Below, in pieces: positions 1 through 7,049 of a stretch of 36,510 bases of DNA. Both the position numbers and the translations under genes were made by a program. This DNA is from Planctomycetota bacterium. GTDB lineage: Bacteria > Planctomycetota > J058 > JAJDCQ01. The first letter of the stretch is position 1, and every line of letters starts with the position of its first letter. The stretch is from contig JAJDCQ010000190.1 in NCBI GenBank assembly GCA_029260755.1, positions 1 through 36,510 on the forward strand, written 5' to 3'. The notes under the pieces were generated by a model, which saw only the letters and a list, made by a program, of their open reading frames with translations, was not told the DNA's origin and did no database searches.

Positions 1-73
1 GACCGAACCGCCGGCCGCCCGACGGGGTCCGGTCTCGTATGTCCGCATTCGCGCCGTTAATGCCAACATCCGA

Positions 74-84
74 GACCTGACCCC
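74..84 (+). repeat. Copy of the GACCTGACCCC core
   Basis: The 11-mer GACCTGACCCC occurs here and, inside hairpins, at 31624-31634 and (reverse complement) at 31524-31534. This copy has no obvious flanking inverted repeat, so it may be a degenerate relic of the same dispersed element or chance. The rest of 1-100 shows nothing recognisable. Confidence 0.3.
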
Positions 85-100
85 TTGGTCCGACCGCGGT

Positions 101-319
101 CTATGCGGCGGTGCGGTTGGCCCCGTCGCGCGGCTCGCGGAGGTGGCGGTGCCCTCGCCGCCTCCGGCTCGCGTCGCGGTCGACGGGATGGGGCGGCTTC
201 ACGAGCTCGAAGCCGTCGAGCGGCACCCACGGGTCGAGGAGGGCATCGGCGGGGTCGATGCTCGCGAGCAGCTCGGGCTCGCCTCCGTCGGGTGCTTCGT
301 GCTCCCTTGCGACGTTCAT
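101..319 (-). CDS. Hypothetical protein, 72 aa
   Basis: I do not recognise this product. The frame from an ATG at 319 to a TAG at 101-103 has third codon positions that are almost all G or C, like the real genes around it. A purine-rich stretch (GGGGGACGAGAG) lies just upstream of the ATG. The N-terminal 45 residues are acidic and mixed in composition (ending DGFELVKPPHP), whereas the C-terminal 25 are rich in Arg and His. No signal peptide, membrane segment or cysteine is present. It diverges from the membrane protein gene starting at 524. The frame stays open upstream of this ATG, so a longer protein is formally possible, but that upstream part looks like antisense noise. It could also be chance coding in GC-rich DNA. 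Confidence 0.4.
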   Translation of the reverse strand: MNVAREHEAPDGGEPELLASIDPADALLDPWVPLDGFELVKPPHPVDRDASRRRRGHRHLREPRDGANRTAA

Positions 320-523
320 GATCTCTCGTCCCCCTACGCCGGTCCTCTCGCAAGGTCGATACCAGTCGAGGGGATGACGTAAGAGCCTCCCGATCGGCGC
401 ATTGAGCGGATCGGGGGATATCGCCCGGGGCGGACTCCCCCGCGGAGCGCGGACGGCTCCGGGCGATCTCTCGCGGCGGCGGCGTCTCTTCGATCCGGCT
501 CCGCTTTCGGATAGCCTTCGGTC

Positions 524-2290
524 ATGACCGACGCGGCGCCGGAGATCGCCCAGTCGTCCCCCGCGGAGGAGCCGCCGGCGGGGGCCGGCGCGCGGTTCCC
601 CCTCGGCGCCATCGCGGCGATCGTCCTGGCCGTCGTCGTCGTCTTCTTCCCGATCCTCGACCACGGCTTTCTCGGGTGGGACGATCCGCAGTCGATCCGT
701 CACAACCCGGCTCTCAATCCGGTGACGGCGACGAGCTTCATCGACGCCTGGCGCGCCCCTCACATGCAGCTCTACATCCCGGTGACCTACACCGTCTGGG
801 GGGCCGTCGCGGTGCTCGCGCAGGCGACCGGGGCCGACGGGGCGGGCGACCGACCGGGGCTGTTTCACGCGGCGAGCTTGCTGCTGCACCTCGGGGCGGC
901 GCTCCTCGTCTTCGCCCTGCTCCGCCGCCTCGGGCTACGCGAGGCGGCCGCGGCGGTCGGCGCCGTCCTGTTCGCGATCCACCCGGTGCAGGTCGAGACG
1001 GTCGCGTGGGCTTCGGGAATGAAGGACGTCCTCGCCGGGCTGCTCGTCCTCGCGGTTCTCTACCACTACGCCGGCTTCGTCGTGGCCATCCGCGGCGAGC
1101 GCCCGGCGCGGCTCTCGCTCGTGCTCGCGGGCGTCTTCTACGGGCTCGCCCTCCTCGCGAAGCCATCCGCCGTCGCCGCGCCGCTCCTCGTCGGGGTGCT
1201 CGGTGTGGTGTGGTTCCGGCGGCCGCTCCGCGAGGTGGCGGCGATCGTCGGGGCTGGGCTGCTCCTCGCGATCCCGGTCGCGCTCGTCGCGCGCGCGGTG
1301 CAGCCGACGATGGCGATCCCCTTCGTCACGCCCGTTCACCTCCGGCCGGTGATCGCGCTCGACGCGGTCGCGTTCTACGTCGCGAAGATCCTCGCGCCGG
1401 TGCAGCTCGCCTTCGACTACGGCCGCTCGCCCGCGCGCGTCCTCGCCGGCTCCGAGGTCTACGCGAGCTGGATCGTGCCGGTCGCGTTCGGCGCCGGGGC
1501 GTGGATCCTCTGGCGGCCCTTCCCCGCCCTGGCGGCCGGGCTCGGGATCCTCGTCGTCGCCGTGGCTCCGGTCCTCGGCCTCGTCCCGTTCGACTTCCAG
1601 AGCTACTCGACGGTCGCGGACCACTACCTCTACGTGGCGATGCTCGGTCCGGCGCTCATCCTCGCGGCGATCCTGAACGCCGAGGCCTGGTCGGGCCGGC
1701 GGCCGCTCGTCGTCGCCGCGGCGCTCGTCGTGATCCTCGGCGGGCGGAGCGCGATGGCCGTCCCGACCTGGCGCGACGACATGGCCCTCTTCGACGGCTG
1801 CCTCGCGGTGAACCCCGAGAGCGTCGCGGCGAACACCAACCTCGCCCTGCTCGTCCGGGCCGACGACCCGACCCGCGCCGAGGAGCTCCTCCGGGTCGCG
1901 CTCGCGACCGAACCGGGGAAGGCCTCGACCCACCACAACCTGGCGAACGTCCTCAACCAGCTCGGCCGGCCCGGCGAGGCGCTCGGCTTCAACATCGAGG
2001 CGACGCGGCTCCGCCCCGAGGTGGCGACGTTTCACTTCGGTCTGGGCAACACCCTCTTCTTCAAGCTCGGGCGACCGCGCGAGGGCGCGGAGGCCTACGC
2101 GCGGGTGATCGAGCTCGAGCCCGAGCACGTCACGGCGCACCTCTACCTCGGCATGCTGAACGCGAGCGTCGGGCGGCACGACGAGGCCGAGCGCCTGGTC
2201 GCCCGCGCGCTCGAGATCGACCCCGAGTCGGAGGAGGGGCAGCGGATCCGGGTGATGATCCAGGAGGAGCGCCGGCGCGCCGGTCAGTGA
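524..2290 (+). CDS. TMTC-like polytopic membrane protein with C-terminal TPRs
   Basis: This 588-residue protein probably belongs to the GT-C-like membrane family that includes eukaryotic TMTC O-mannosyltransferases and many bacterial TPR homologues. A hydrophobic helix at about residues 28-45 leads into an outward loop with FLGWDDPQSIRHNP; the Asp-Asp pair (53-54) in the first loop is the usual catalytic position in GT-C enzymes. A later segment, VQVETVAWASGMKDVLAGLL, matches the conserved HPVxVExVAW...DxL pattern of the TMTC group. About ten membrane helices run to residue 420, and some four TPR units follow to the end. The start is the ATG at 524, with no strong ribosome binding site. It converges with the sigma-factor operon 33 bp downstream. 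Transfer of a sugar from a lipid-linked donor to exported proteins is inferred from the family; the substrate is unknown. Confidence 0.75.
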   Translation: MTDAAPEIAQSSPAEEPPAGAGARFPLGAIAAIVLAVVVVFFPILDHGFLGWDDPQSIRHNPALNPVTATSFIDAWRAPHMQLYIPVTYTVWGAVAVLAQATGADGAGDRPGLFHAASLLLHLGAALLVFALLRRLGLREAAAAVGAVLFAIHPVQVETVAWASGMKDVLAGLLVLAVLYHYAGFVVAIRGERPARLSLVLAGVFYGLALLAKPSAVAAPLLVGVLGVVWFRRPLREVAAIVGAGLLLAIPVALVARAVQPTMAIPFVTPVHLRPVIALDAVAFYVAKILAPVQLAFDYGRSPARVLAGSEVYASWIVPVAFGAGAWILWRPFPALAAGLGILVVAVAPVLGLVPFDFQSYSTVADHYLYVAMLGPALILAAILNAEAWSGRRPLVVAAALVVILGGRSAMAVPTWRDDMALFDGCLAVNPESVAANTNLALLVRADDPTRAEELLRVALATEPGKASTHHNLANVLNQLGRPGEALGFNIEATRLRPEVATFHFGLGNTLFFKLGRPREGAEAYARVIELEPEHVTAHLYLGMLNASVGRHDEAERLVARALEIDPESEEGQRIRVMIQEERRRAGQ

Positions 2291-2323
2291 GCGGGTCGTG
2301 ACGCCGATTACGTCTTGATCCTG

Positions 2324-2500
2324 TCAGAAGCCGAAAGCGAGAGCCGCGGAGGCGACCGGCCGCTCGCCGACCAGCAGGGTGGCGGTGCACGGGCCGATGC
2401 GTTGCTCGTGCCCCGTCACCTCGCCGGTGAAAACGAGGAAGCGTCCTTGAATGTCATGGACCTCGGTCACCTTCATGGTGAAGGACTCGGGCTCGGTCAT
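2324..2500 (-). CDS. 58-aa protein resembling a translation-factor beta-barrel
   Basis: This small gene starts 8 bp after the anti-sigma-like gene and is the last gene of the operon. Its codons are GC-rich in the third position. The core KVTEVHDIQGRFLVFTGEV resembles the strand pair that opens domain 2 of EF-Tu and related GTPases (pattern V-x-D-V-F-x-I-x-GRG-x-V-x-TGRV). Only one small beta-barrel would fit, with no G domain. There is a single Cys (38) and no signal peptide or membrane segment. The ATG at 2500 is the only sensible start. Function is unknown; the resemblance is by eye and short. Its place suggests co-expression with the sigma/anti-sigma pair. Confidence 0.65.
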   Translation of the reverse strand: MTEPESFTMKVTEVHDIQGRFLVFTGEVTGHEQRIGPCTATLLVGERPVASAALAFGF

Positions 2501-2508
2501 GACACGGC

Positions 2509-3342
2509 CTACGGCGCGGCGGCCGGCGCCAACGCGTCCGCGAGCCGTCGCACCGCTTCGAGGGACTCGCCGTCGGCGATGATCGCGAACCAGAGCGGCC
2601 CGTCGCGCCAGCACATCGCGCTGCGCTCGACGCCGTCGGCGAGCGGGACGGTCTGGTAGCCGGTCGGCGGCGTGCCGGCGAAGCGGCCGTAGACGACGCT
2701 GACGCTGCCGCCCGTGGCGGTGCGGTAGATCTGGTGCTCGACCCAGCCGTGCTCGTGGCTGTGGGCGTCGAGCTCGACCCAGTCGGCGGGGAGGATCATC
2801 GGCGCGAACCGGGGGACGCGGAGCGGGTCGCGGCTCGGCGCGCCGTAGCCCTTGCTCGGGAACCCTCCCCCGCGGGAGGCCGCGGCGTCCGTCGTCTCGT
2901 GCCACGCCGCGACGGTCGCGAGGCTCGGCGCGGGCGGAGGGCTCGGGGAGGGCAGCGCCGGAGTGAGGAACGTCGCGCCGACGATGACGGCGATCGCGGC
3001 CGCGGCCGCGAACGCGCGACCGACGTGCCCCGGCGCGCCGGGACTCGCGCTGGCGAGCACGAGCGGACGGGCCGGGCGCGGCTCGATCGGGGTCGCCGCG
3101 TCGGCCCCGTCCGCATCGATCGCGGCGAGGACGGCCGCCGCGCGGCGTCCTCGCGCTCCCGCGCCGCGCACCTCCGTCTCGGGAGCGAGCGCGTCGCTCA
3201 CGAGCCCGAGCACGCCGAGCCGCGCCGCGCAGGCCGAGCAGCCGCGCGTGTGCGAACGCAGCGTCGCCGCGGTCCCGGGCTCGATCGACCCGGGCGCGGC
3301 GAGCTGCAGTTCCAGAGCTTCGATCGCCTGACGGCAGTCCAA
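2509..3342 (-). CDS. Zinc-finger, membrane-anchored anti-sigma-like protein
   Basis: A 277-residue protein with the architecture of a ZAS-type anti-sigma factor. Cys-3 and the motif His-31-x3-Cys-35-x2-Cys-38 (HTRGCSACAARL) form the zinc-binding anti-sigma signature. A single membrane helix lies at about 109-130, followed by a Pro-rich linker and an external domain of about 140 residues. The family binds its cognate ECF sigma factor in the cytoplasm and releases it on an outside signal. The start is a TTG at 3340-3342, preceded by a good GAGGAG ribosome binding site. It lies in the same operon as an ECF sigma factor, but a DUF2330 gene sits between them, 30 bp upstream of this gene, which is an unusual order. 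The external domain is not a family I know and could be the sensor. Confidence 0.75.
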   Translation of the reverse strand: MDCRQAIEALELQLAAPGSIEPGTAATLRSHTRGCSACAARLGVLGLVSDALAPETEVRGAGARGRRAAAVLAAIDADGADAATPIEPRPARPLVLASASPGAPGHVGRAFAAAAAIAVIVGATFLTPALPSPSPPPAPSLATVAAWHETTDAAASRGGGFPSKGYGAPSRDPLRVPRFAPMILPADWVELDAHSHEHGWVEHQIYRTATGGSVSVVYGRFAGTPPTGYQTVPLADGVERSAMCWRDGPLWFAIIADGESLEAVRRLADALAPAAAP

Positions 3343-3372
3343 GACGGAGCTCCTCGACGTCGATCGATCGGC

Positions 3373-4371
3373 CTACGGCTCGATCGAGAAGTCCTCTTCC
3401 CAGGCCGAGACCGGGTTGCGCTTCGGATCGTTGACGTCTCGCGCGACGAGCTTCGTCAGAATGCCCTTGCGGAGGCCGATCCGCTTCTCGCTCACGATCT
3501 CCCTCCAGAGGCCGACGAGCTCCTTCGCGTGTCGCTGGAGCTCCCCGTTCGAGAGCTTCACCGGGACGCTCATGTTCGCGTGGTGGAAGCCGAACTGCTT
3601 CAGGCGGCTCGTGATCTCGTCGGTCGGCAGGCCGCGCTCGTCGGTCGGCAGCCCCTTCTCGGTGACCACGTAGAGGGTGACGTCGAACGTCCCCTGGTGG
3701 CTCGAGAACTTGAGCGGGTAGTAGATCCGGTCGGCGGCGAAGCTGATCCGCAGCGGCCGGAAGTCGCCGTGCCCCTCGATCCGGGTCTGCCCCTTCTTCG
3801 GCCCCATCCGGATCGCGAGGAAGGTCCAGTCGCGCTCGAGGTAGTAGGCCATGTTCGCCTCCGGCACCTCGCCGAAGCCGTTCTCGGTCAGCCACGCGTT
3901 CAGGGCGGGGCCGGCGTCGGCGCCGCGGCCCTTGATCGGCTGGATCGCGTAGTCGCCGACGGTGACCGGATCGAGGAGCTCGATCCCGTTCTCCTTCTCC
4001 GCTTCGTCGTCGCCGAACGTCCCGCGCGCCCTCTCGCCGCGGCCGGGCCGCTTGACCTCGGTCAGGTCGAAGAGCTCCTTGAAGACGCCGGGCTCGCTGA
4101 CCGCGTAGTGGTCCGGTACGTTCGGCACGGGCACGACCCACGCGAGGCTGGTCGGCGCGTCGCCCTTCACGACCTCGTAGGCGATGTTGAGGACGAGCTC
4201 CTCGCGCCCGTCGGCCCAGAAGACGAGCGCCTGCTGGCTCGTCTCCTCGAGGCTGCCCTCGTAGTCCCGCGGCGCGTGGATGCACGCCGCCGCGAACGGC
4301 GTCGCCGCGAGGATCGCGCCGACGGTCACAGCCGCGGTCGCGAAGATGGAGCCAGTCGATCGGATCTTCAC
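3373..4371 (-). CDS. DUF2330 family exported protein
   Basis: This 332-residue protein has an N-terminal signal sequence (hydrophobic residues about 8-28, ending AAAC), so it is exported and possibly anchored through its first mature Cys, although the lipobox is poor. The body shows DUF2330 hallmarks: QQALVFWADGREELVLNI, a Trp-Val-Val-Pro-Val-Pro motif (LAWVVPVPNVP) and a later segment on uniform response to measured load (YYPLKFSSHQGTFDVTLYVV). The family's function is unknown. The start is a GTG at 4369-4371 that overlaps the sigma-factor stop as GTGA, so translation is probably coupled. Being expressed from a sigma/anti-sigma operon, it may be part of the envelope signal that the sigma factor serves; this is inference. 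Confidence 0.8.
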   Translation of the reverse strand: MKIRSTGSIFATAAVTVGAILAATPFAAACIHAPRDYEGSLEETSQQALVFWADGREELVLNIAYEVVKGDAPTSLAWVVPVPNVPDHYAVSEPGVFKELFDLTEVKRPGRGERARGTFGDDEAEKENGIELLDPVTVGDYAIQPIKGRGADAGPALNAWLTENGFGEVPEANMAYYLERDWTFLAIRMGPKKGQTRIEGHGDFRPLRISFAADRIYYPLKFSSHQGTFDVTLYVVTEKGLPTDERGLPTDEITSRLKQFGFHHANMSVPVKLSNGELQRHAKELVGLWREIVSEKRIGLRKGILTKLVARDVNDPKRNPVSAWEEDFSIEP

Positions 4372-4973
4372 CAGGTCACCTCGTCTTTCAATCGTTCGGC
4401 GAGCGTCGCCATCGCTTCCTTGATCCACCAGCCGACCGTGCCGATCGGGGCGTCGAGGGCGAGGGCGATCTCCCCATAGGACAGCCCGGCCGAGAACCGC
4501 AGGACGAGCGCGTCGCGTTGCCGTTCGGGCAGCCGCGCGATCTCGCCTCGCACCCGCTCGGCCGTCTCGCGACGTCCGAGCTCCTCGTCGGGCCGACTCA
4601 CCTCCCGGGGCGGCTCGTCGCCGGGGCGACGCTCGCGTCGCCGCGCGTCGGCGACGCGCCAGTCGTTCACGACGTTCCGGACGATGCGGTAGAGCCACGG
4701 GGCGAACGGCGCGGTCGGCCTGAAGCTCCGCCGGTGGCGCCACACCCGGAGGAAGACCTCCTGGAAGAGGTCGTCCGCCGTCGCCGCCTCCGGCCCCATC
4801 CGACGGATGACGGCGAGGACGCGACGCTCGTGGCGCTCCAGCAGATCGGCGAAGGCCTCCCGGTCGTCCTCCTCCCGGCACGCGCGCATCGCGGTCCGGT
4901 CGACGGCCTCCTCCCGACGTCCGTCGTCGGGGTCGCCGTCGCGTCTTTCCGAGGGTTCATACCGGTCGGTCAC
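4368..4973 (-). CDS. ECF-type RNA polymerase sigma factor
   Basis: A 201-residue sigma70-family factor with only regions 2 and 4. Region 2 spans about residues 36-105, including ATADDLFQEVFLRVW (region 2.2, core polymerase binding) and FAPWLYRIVRNVVNDW. Region 4 spans about 145-195 with the helix-turn-helix LSYGEIALALDAPIGTVGWW. The recognition helix carries Gly-Trp-Trp (181-183) where ECF factors usually have Lys-Ser-Arg/His-type residues, which suggests unusual -35 specificity. The likely start is a GTG at 4971-4973, seven bases after AGAGG. It heads the operon with a DUF2330 protein and a zinc-finger anti-sigma-like protein, and diverges from the lipase maturation factor gene across a 67-bp AT-richer gap (4974-5040) that should hold both promoters. 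I see no clear hexamers there. Confidence 0.9.
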   Translation of the reverse strand: MTDRYEPSERRDGDPDDGRREEAVDRTAMRACREEDDREAFADLLERHERRVLAVIRRMGPEAATADDLFQEVFLRVWRHRRSFRPTAPFAPWLYRIVRNVVNDWRVADARRRERRPGDEPPREVSRPDEELGRRETAERVRGEIARLPERQRDALVLRFSAGLSYGEIALALDAPIGTVGWWIKEAMATLAERLKDEVTW

Positions 4974-5040
4974 GGGGCCTCTTGGCGAAATCTCGAAAAA
5001 ACGTAGCTTCGTTCGGAGAGAAGGGAGAGCTCGCCCCGCG

Positions 5041-6948
5041 ATGACCGACCCCGCGCCGAGCTCCTCGGTTCCAACCCTCTACTACGACGAGACGTTCCTC
5101 GTCTACCGTCGGAGGGCGGCCCGCTGGCGCGCGACCCTCGGCGACGAGGTCGCCGTCCGCGGCGCCCCGCCGGCTCGGCCCGACGGGAGCGCCACCGGGA
5201 TCGGGTCCGCCGTGGCCGAGAGCGGGCTCGTCCTCGTCCGTCCCCGCCTCGGCGACCGCGGCGCGAAGCTCGTCGTCGGTGCCGAGGCGGTGCTCCGCGC
5301 CCACGCCGAGCGCCCCGGGCGCCGGCGCGTCGACGCGGCGGCGCTGTTTCTCTACGAGGCGGTTCCGCACCTCTGCGACGTCGTCGAGGCGGTCGAGGGG
5401 CTCCGCCGCGCCGTCCGGCGGCCGGCCTCGTTCGTCCTGCGCTGGACGTCGAGCCCGGACGCCGAGCGGCCTCGGATGCTCCTCACCCGCTGGCTCTTCC
5501 TCCGCCTGCTCGGGCTCGTCTACCTGATCGCGTTCGCCTCGCTCGGCAGTCAGCTCCTCGGCCTCGTCGGCGAGCGCGGGATCCTGCCCGTCGGCGAGTT
5601 TCACGACCTCGTCCGTCTCCATCTCGGCGCCGACGCGCCCTGGCGGGTGCCGAGCATCTTCTGGCTGATCGGGACGAGCGACGCCGCCCTCGGCGCGGTC
5701 GCCTCCTCGGGGGTCGCCCTCTCGATCCTGCTGATCGGAGGCGTCGCGCCGGCGCCGTGTCTCCTCGGCCTGTACGTCCTCTACCTGTCGCTCTTCGCGG
5801 CGGGCCAGGACTTCACCGGCTTCCAGTGGGACATCCTCCTCCTCGAGGCCGGCTTCCTCGCGATCTTCCTCGCGCCGCTCCAGCTTCGCCCGGGGCTGCG
5901 GCGCGCGGGGGAGCCGTCGCGCGGGGTGCTCTGGTTGTTCCGCCTGCTGCTGTTCAAGCTCATGTTCCTCTCGGGCGTGGTGAAGCTGACGAGCGGCGAC
6001 CCGACCTGGCGCGACGGCACGGCGATGACGTTCCACTACGAGACGCAGCCGCTGCCGAACCCGTGGAGCTGGTCGATGCACCACCTCTCGCCCGGCGTCC
6101 ACGCGTGGGAGGTGACGGGCACCTTCGTCCTCGAGCTCGCCGTGCCGTTCCTGTTCGTGGCGCCGCGGCGGATCCGGATCGCGGGCGCGTTCGCGACGAT
6201 CGGGTTGCAGCTCCTGATCTCCGCGACCGGCAACTACGGCTTCTTCAACCTGCTGACGGCGGCGCTCGCCGTCCTCCTCCTCGACGACGTCGTCCTCCCC
6301 GCGCGCCTCCGCGCCTGGGTCGCCGCCGCTCCCGAGCACGAGCACGAGCCCGCGCCGCGCCGCCGCTGGCCGACCGCCGTGGTGGTGCTCGTCGCGGCGC
6401 TCGTCCTCGTCCTCACGCCAGCGGCGTTCCATCGCGCCTTCGCCCGATCCGGGCCGCCGCCGTTCGACGGCCTGCGCCATCACCTCGCGCCGTTCCGGGT
6501 GGTGAACGGCTACGGCCTCTTCGCGGTCATGACGACCGAGCGCCCCGAGATCGTGATCGAGGGGAGCGCCGACGGGGAGCGCTGGCTGCCCTACACCTTC
6601 CCCTACAAGCCGGGCGACCCGGCGCGACCGCCGCCCGTCGCGCTGCTCCACATGCCGCGCCTCGACTGGCAGATGTGGTTCGCGGCCCTCTCGCACTGGC
6701 GGCGCGCGCTCTGGCTGCAGCAGCTGCTCGAGCGGCTGCTGGAGGGGGAGCCCTCGGTGCTCGCGCTGCTCGAGGAGAGCCCCTTCCCCGACGAGCCGCC
6801 GCGCTTCGTCCGGGCCGTCGTCTACGACTACCGCTTCACCGCGCCCGGCGACCCGGACACCGACGAGCTGGGCGCCGCGCTCTGGTGGCGACGCGAGCTC
6901 CGGGGCCTCTACTGTCCGGTGCAGGCACGGGATGACGAGCGCGACTGA
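5041..6948 (+). CDS. Lipase maturation factor family protein with degenerate DCC domain
   Basis: The 635-residue protein resembles lipase maturation factor 1 (LMF1), a polytopic membrane chaperone for folding of secreted lipases. From about residue 150 it has multiple membrane helices with family-like motifs (FAAGQDFTGFQWDILLLEAGF, FKLMFLSGVVKLTSGDPTW, then YETQPLPNPWSW and NYGFFNLLTAALAVLLLDD), followed by a soluble C-terminal region. In bacterial relatives an N-terminal DCC (DUF393) thiol-disulfide domain with a DGDCxxC motif often precedes this. Here residues 13-130 align with that domain (YYDETFLVYRRRAARWRA; VVGAEAVLRAHAER), but Cys-x-x-Cys has become Phe-19-x-x-Tyr-22, so redox activity must be lost. 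The ATG at 5041 follows AAGGGAGAG by about 14 bases. No lipase gene is adjacent. Confidence 0.85.
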   Translation: MTDPAPSSSVPTLYYDETFLVYRRRAARWRATLGDEVAVRGAPPARPDGSATGIGSAVAESGLVLVRPRLGDRGAKLVVGAEAVLRAHAERPGRRRVDAAALFLYEAVPHLCDVVEAVEGLRRAVRRPASFVLRWTSSPDAERPRMLLTRWLFLRLLGLVYLIAFASLGSQLLGLVGERGILPVGEFHDLVRLHLGADAPWRVPSIFWLIGTSDAALGAVASSGVALSILLIGGVAPAPCLLGLYVLYLSLFAAGQDFTGFQWDILLLEAGFLAIFLAPLQLRPGLRRAGEPSRGVLWLFRLLLFKLMFLSGVVKLTSGDPTWRDGTAMTFHYETQPLPNPWSWSMHHLSPGVHAWEVTGTFVLELAVPFLFVAPRRIRIAGAFATIGLQLLISATGNYGFFNLLTAALAVLLLDDVVLPARLRAWVAAAPEHEHEPAPRRRWPTAVVVLVAALVLVLTPAAFHRAFARSGPPPFDGLRHHLAPFRVVNGYGLFAVMTTERPEIVIEGSADGERWLPYTFPYKPGDPARPPPVALLHMPRLDWQMWFAALSHWRRALWLQQLLERLLEGEPSVLALLEESPFPDEPPRFVRAVVYDYRFTAPGDPDTDELGAALWWRRELRGLYCPVQARDDERD

Positions 6949-6995
6949 CCCGAAGGGGCACTCAAATGGTTGCATAGGGGCGTCCCTGGGTCCGG

Positions 6996-7023
6996 TTGAC
7001 ATGGCGCGCCATGGCGATAGGAT
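6996..7023 (+). promoter_or_regulatory. sigma70-like promoter of frdABCD with spacer palindrome
   Basis: A perfect TTGACA (-35, 6996-7001) and TAGGAT (-10, 7018-7023) are separated by 16 bp. The spacer region holds a perfect 14-bp palindrome, CATGGCGCGCCATG (7000-7013), which could bind a dimeric regulator. A start near 7030 leaves a leader of about 20 bases with a good ribosome binding site. Confidence 0.6.
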
Positions 7024-7049
7024 TCTCCCCTCGGTACGGAGGGTACAAG

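Noticed and set aside
2734..4479. Long plus-strand frame across the anti-sigma and DUF2330 genes
   Set aside because: The opposite strand has recognisable families in normal operon arrangement; this translation has none.
6996..7049. Longer N-terminus for FrdA (18 extra residues)
   Set aside because: The extra codons coincide with the -35/-10 promoter, whereas GTG at 7050 has a perfect ribosome binding site and gives the family's normal start.
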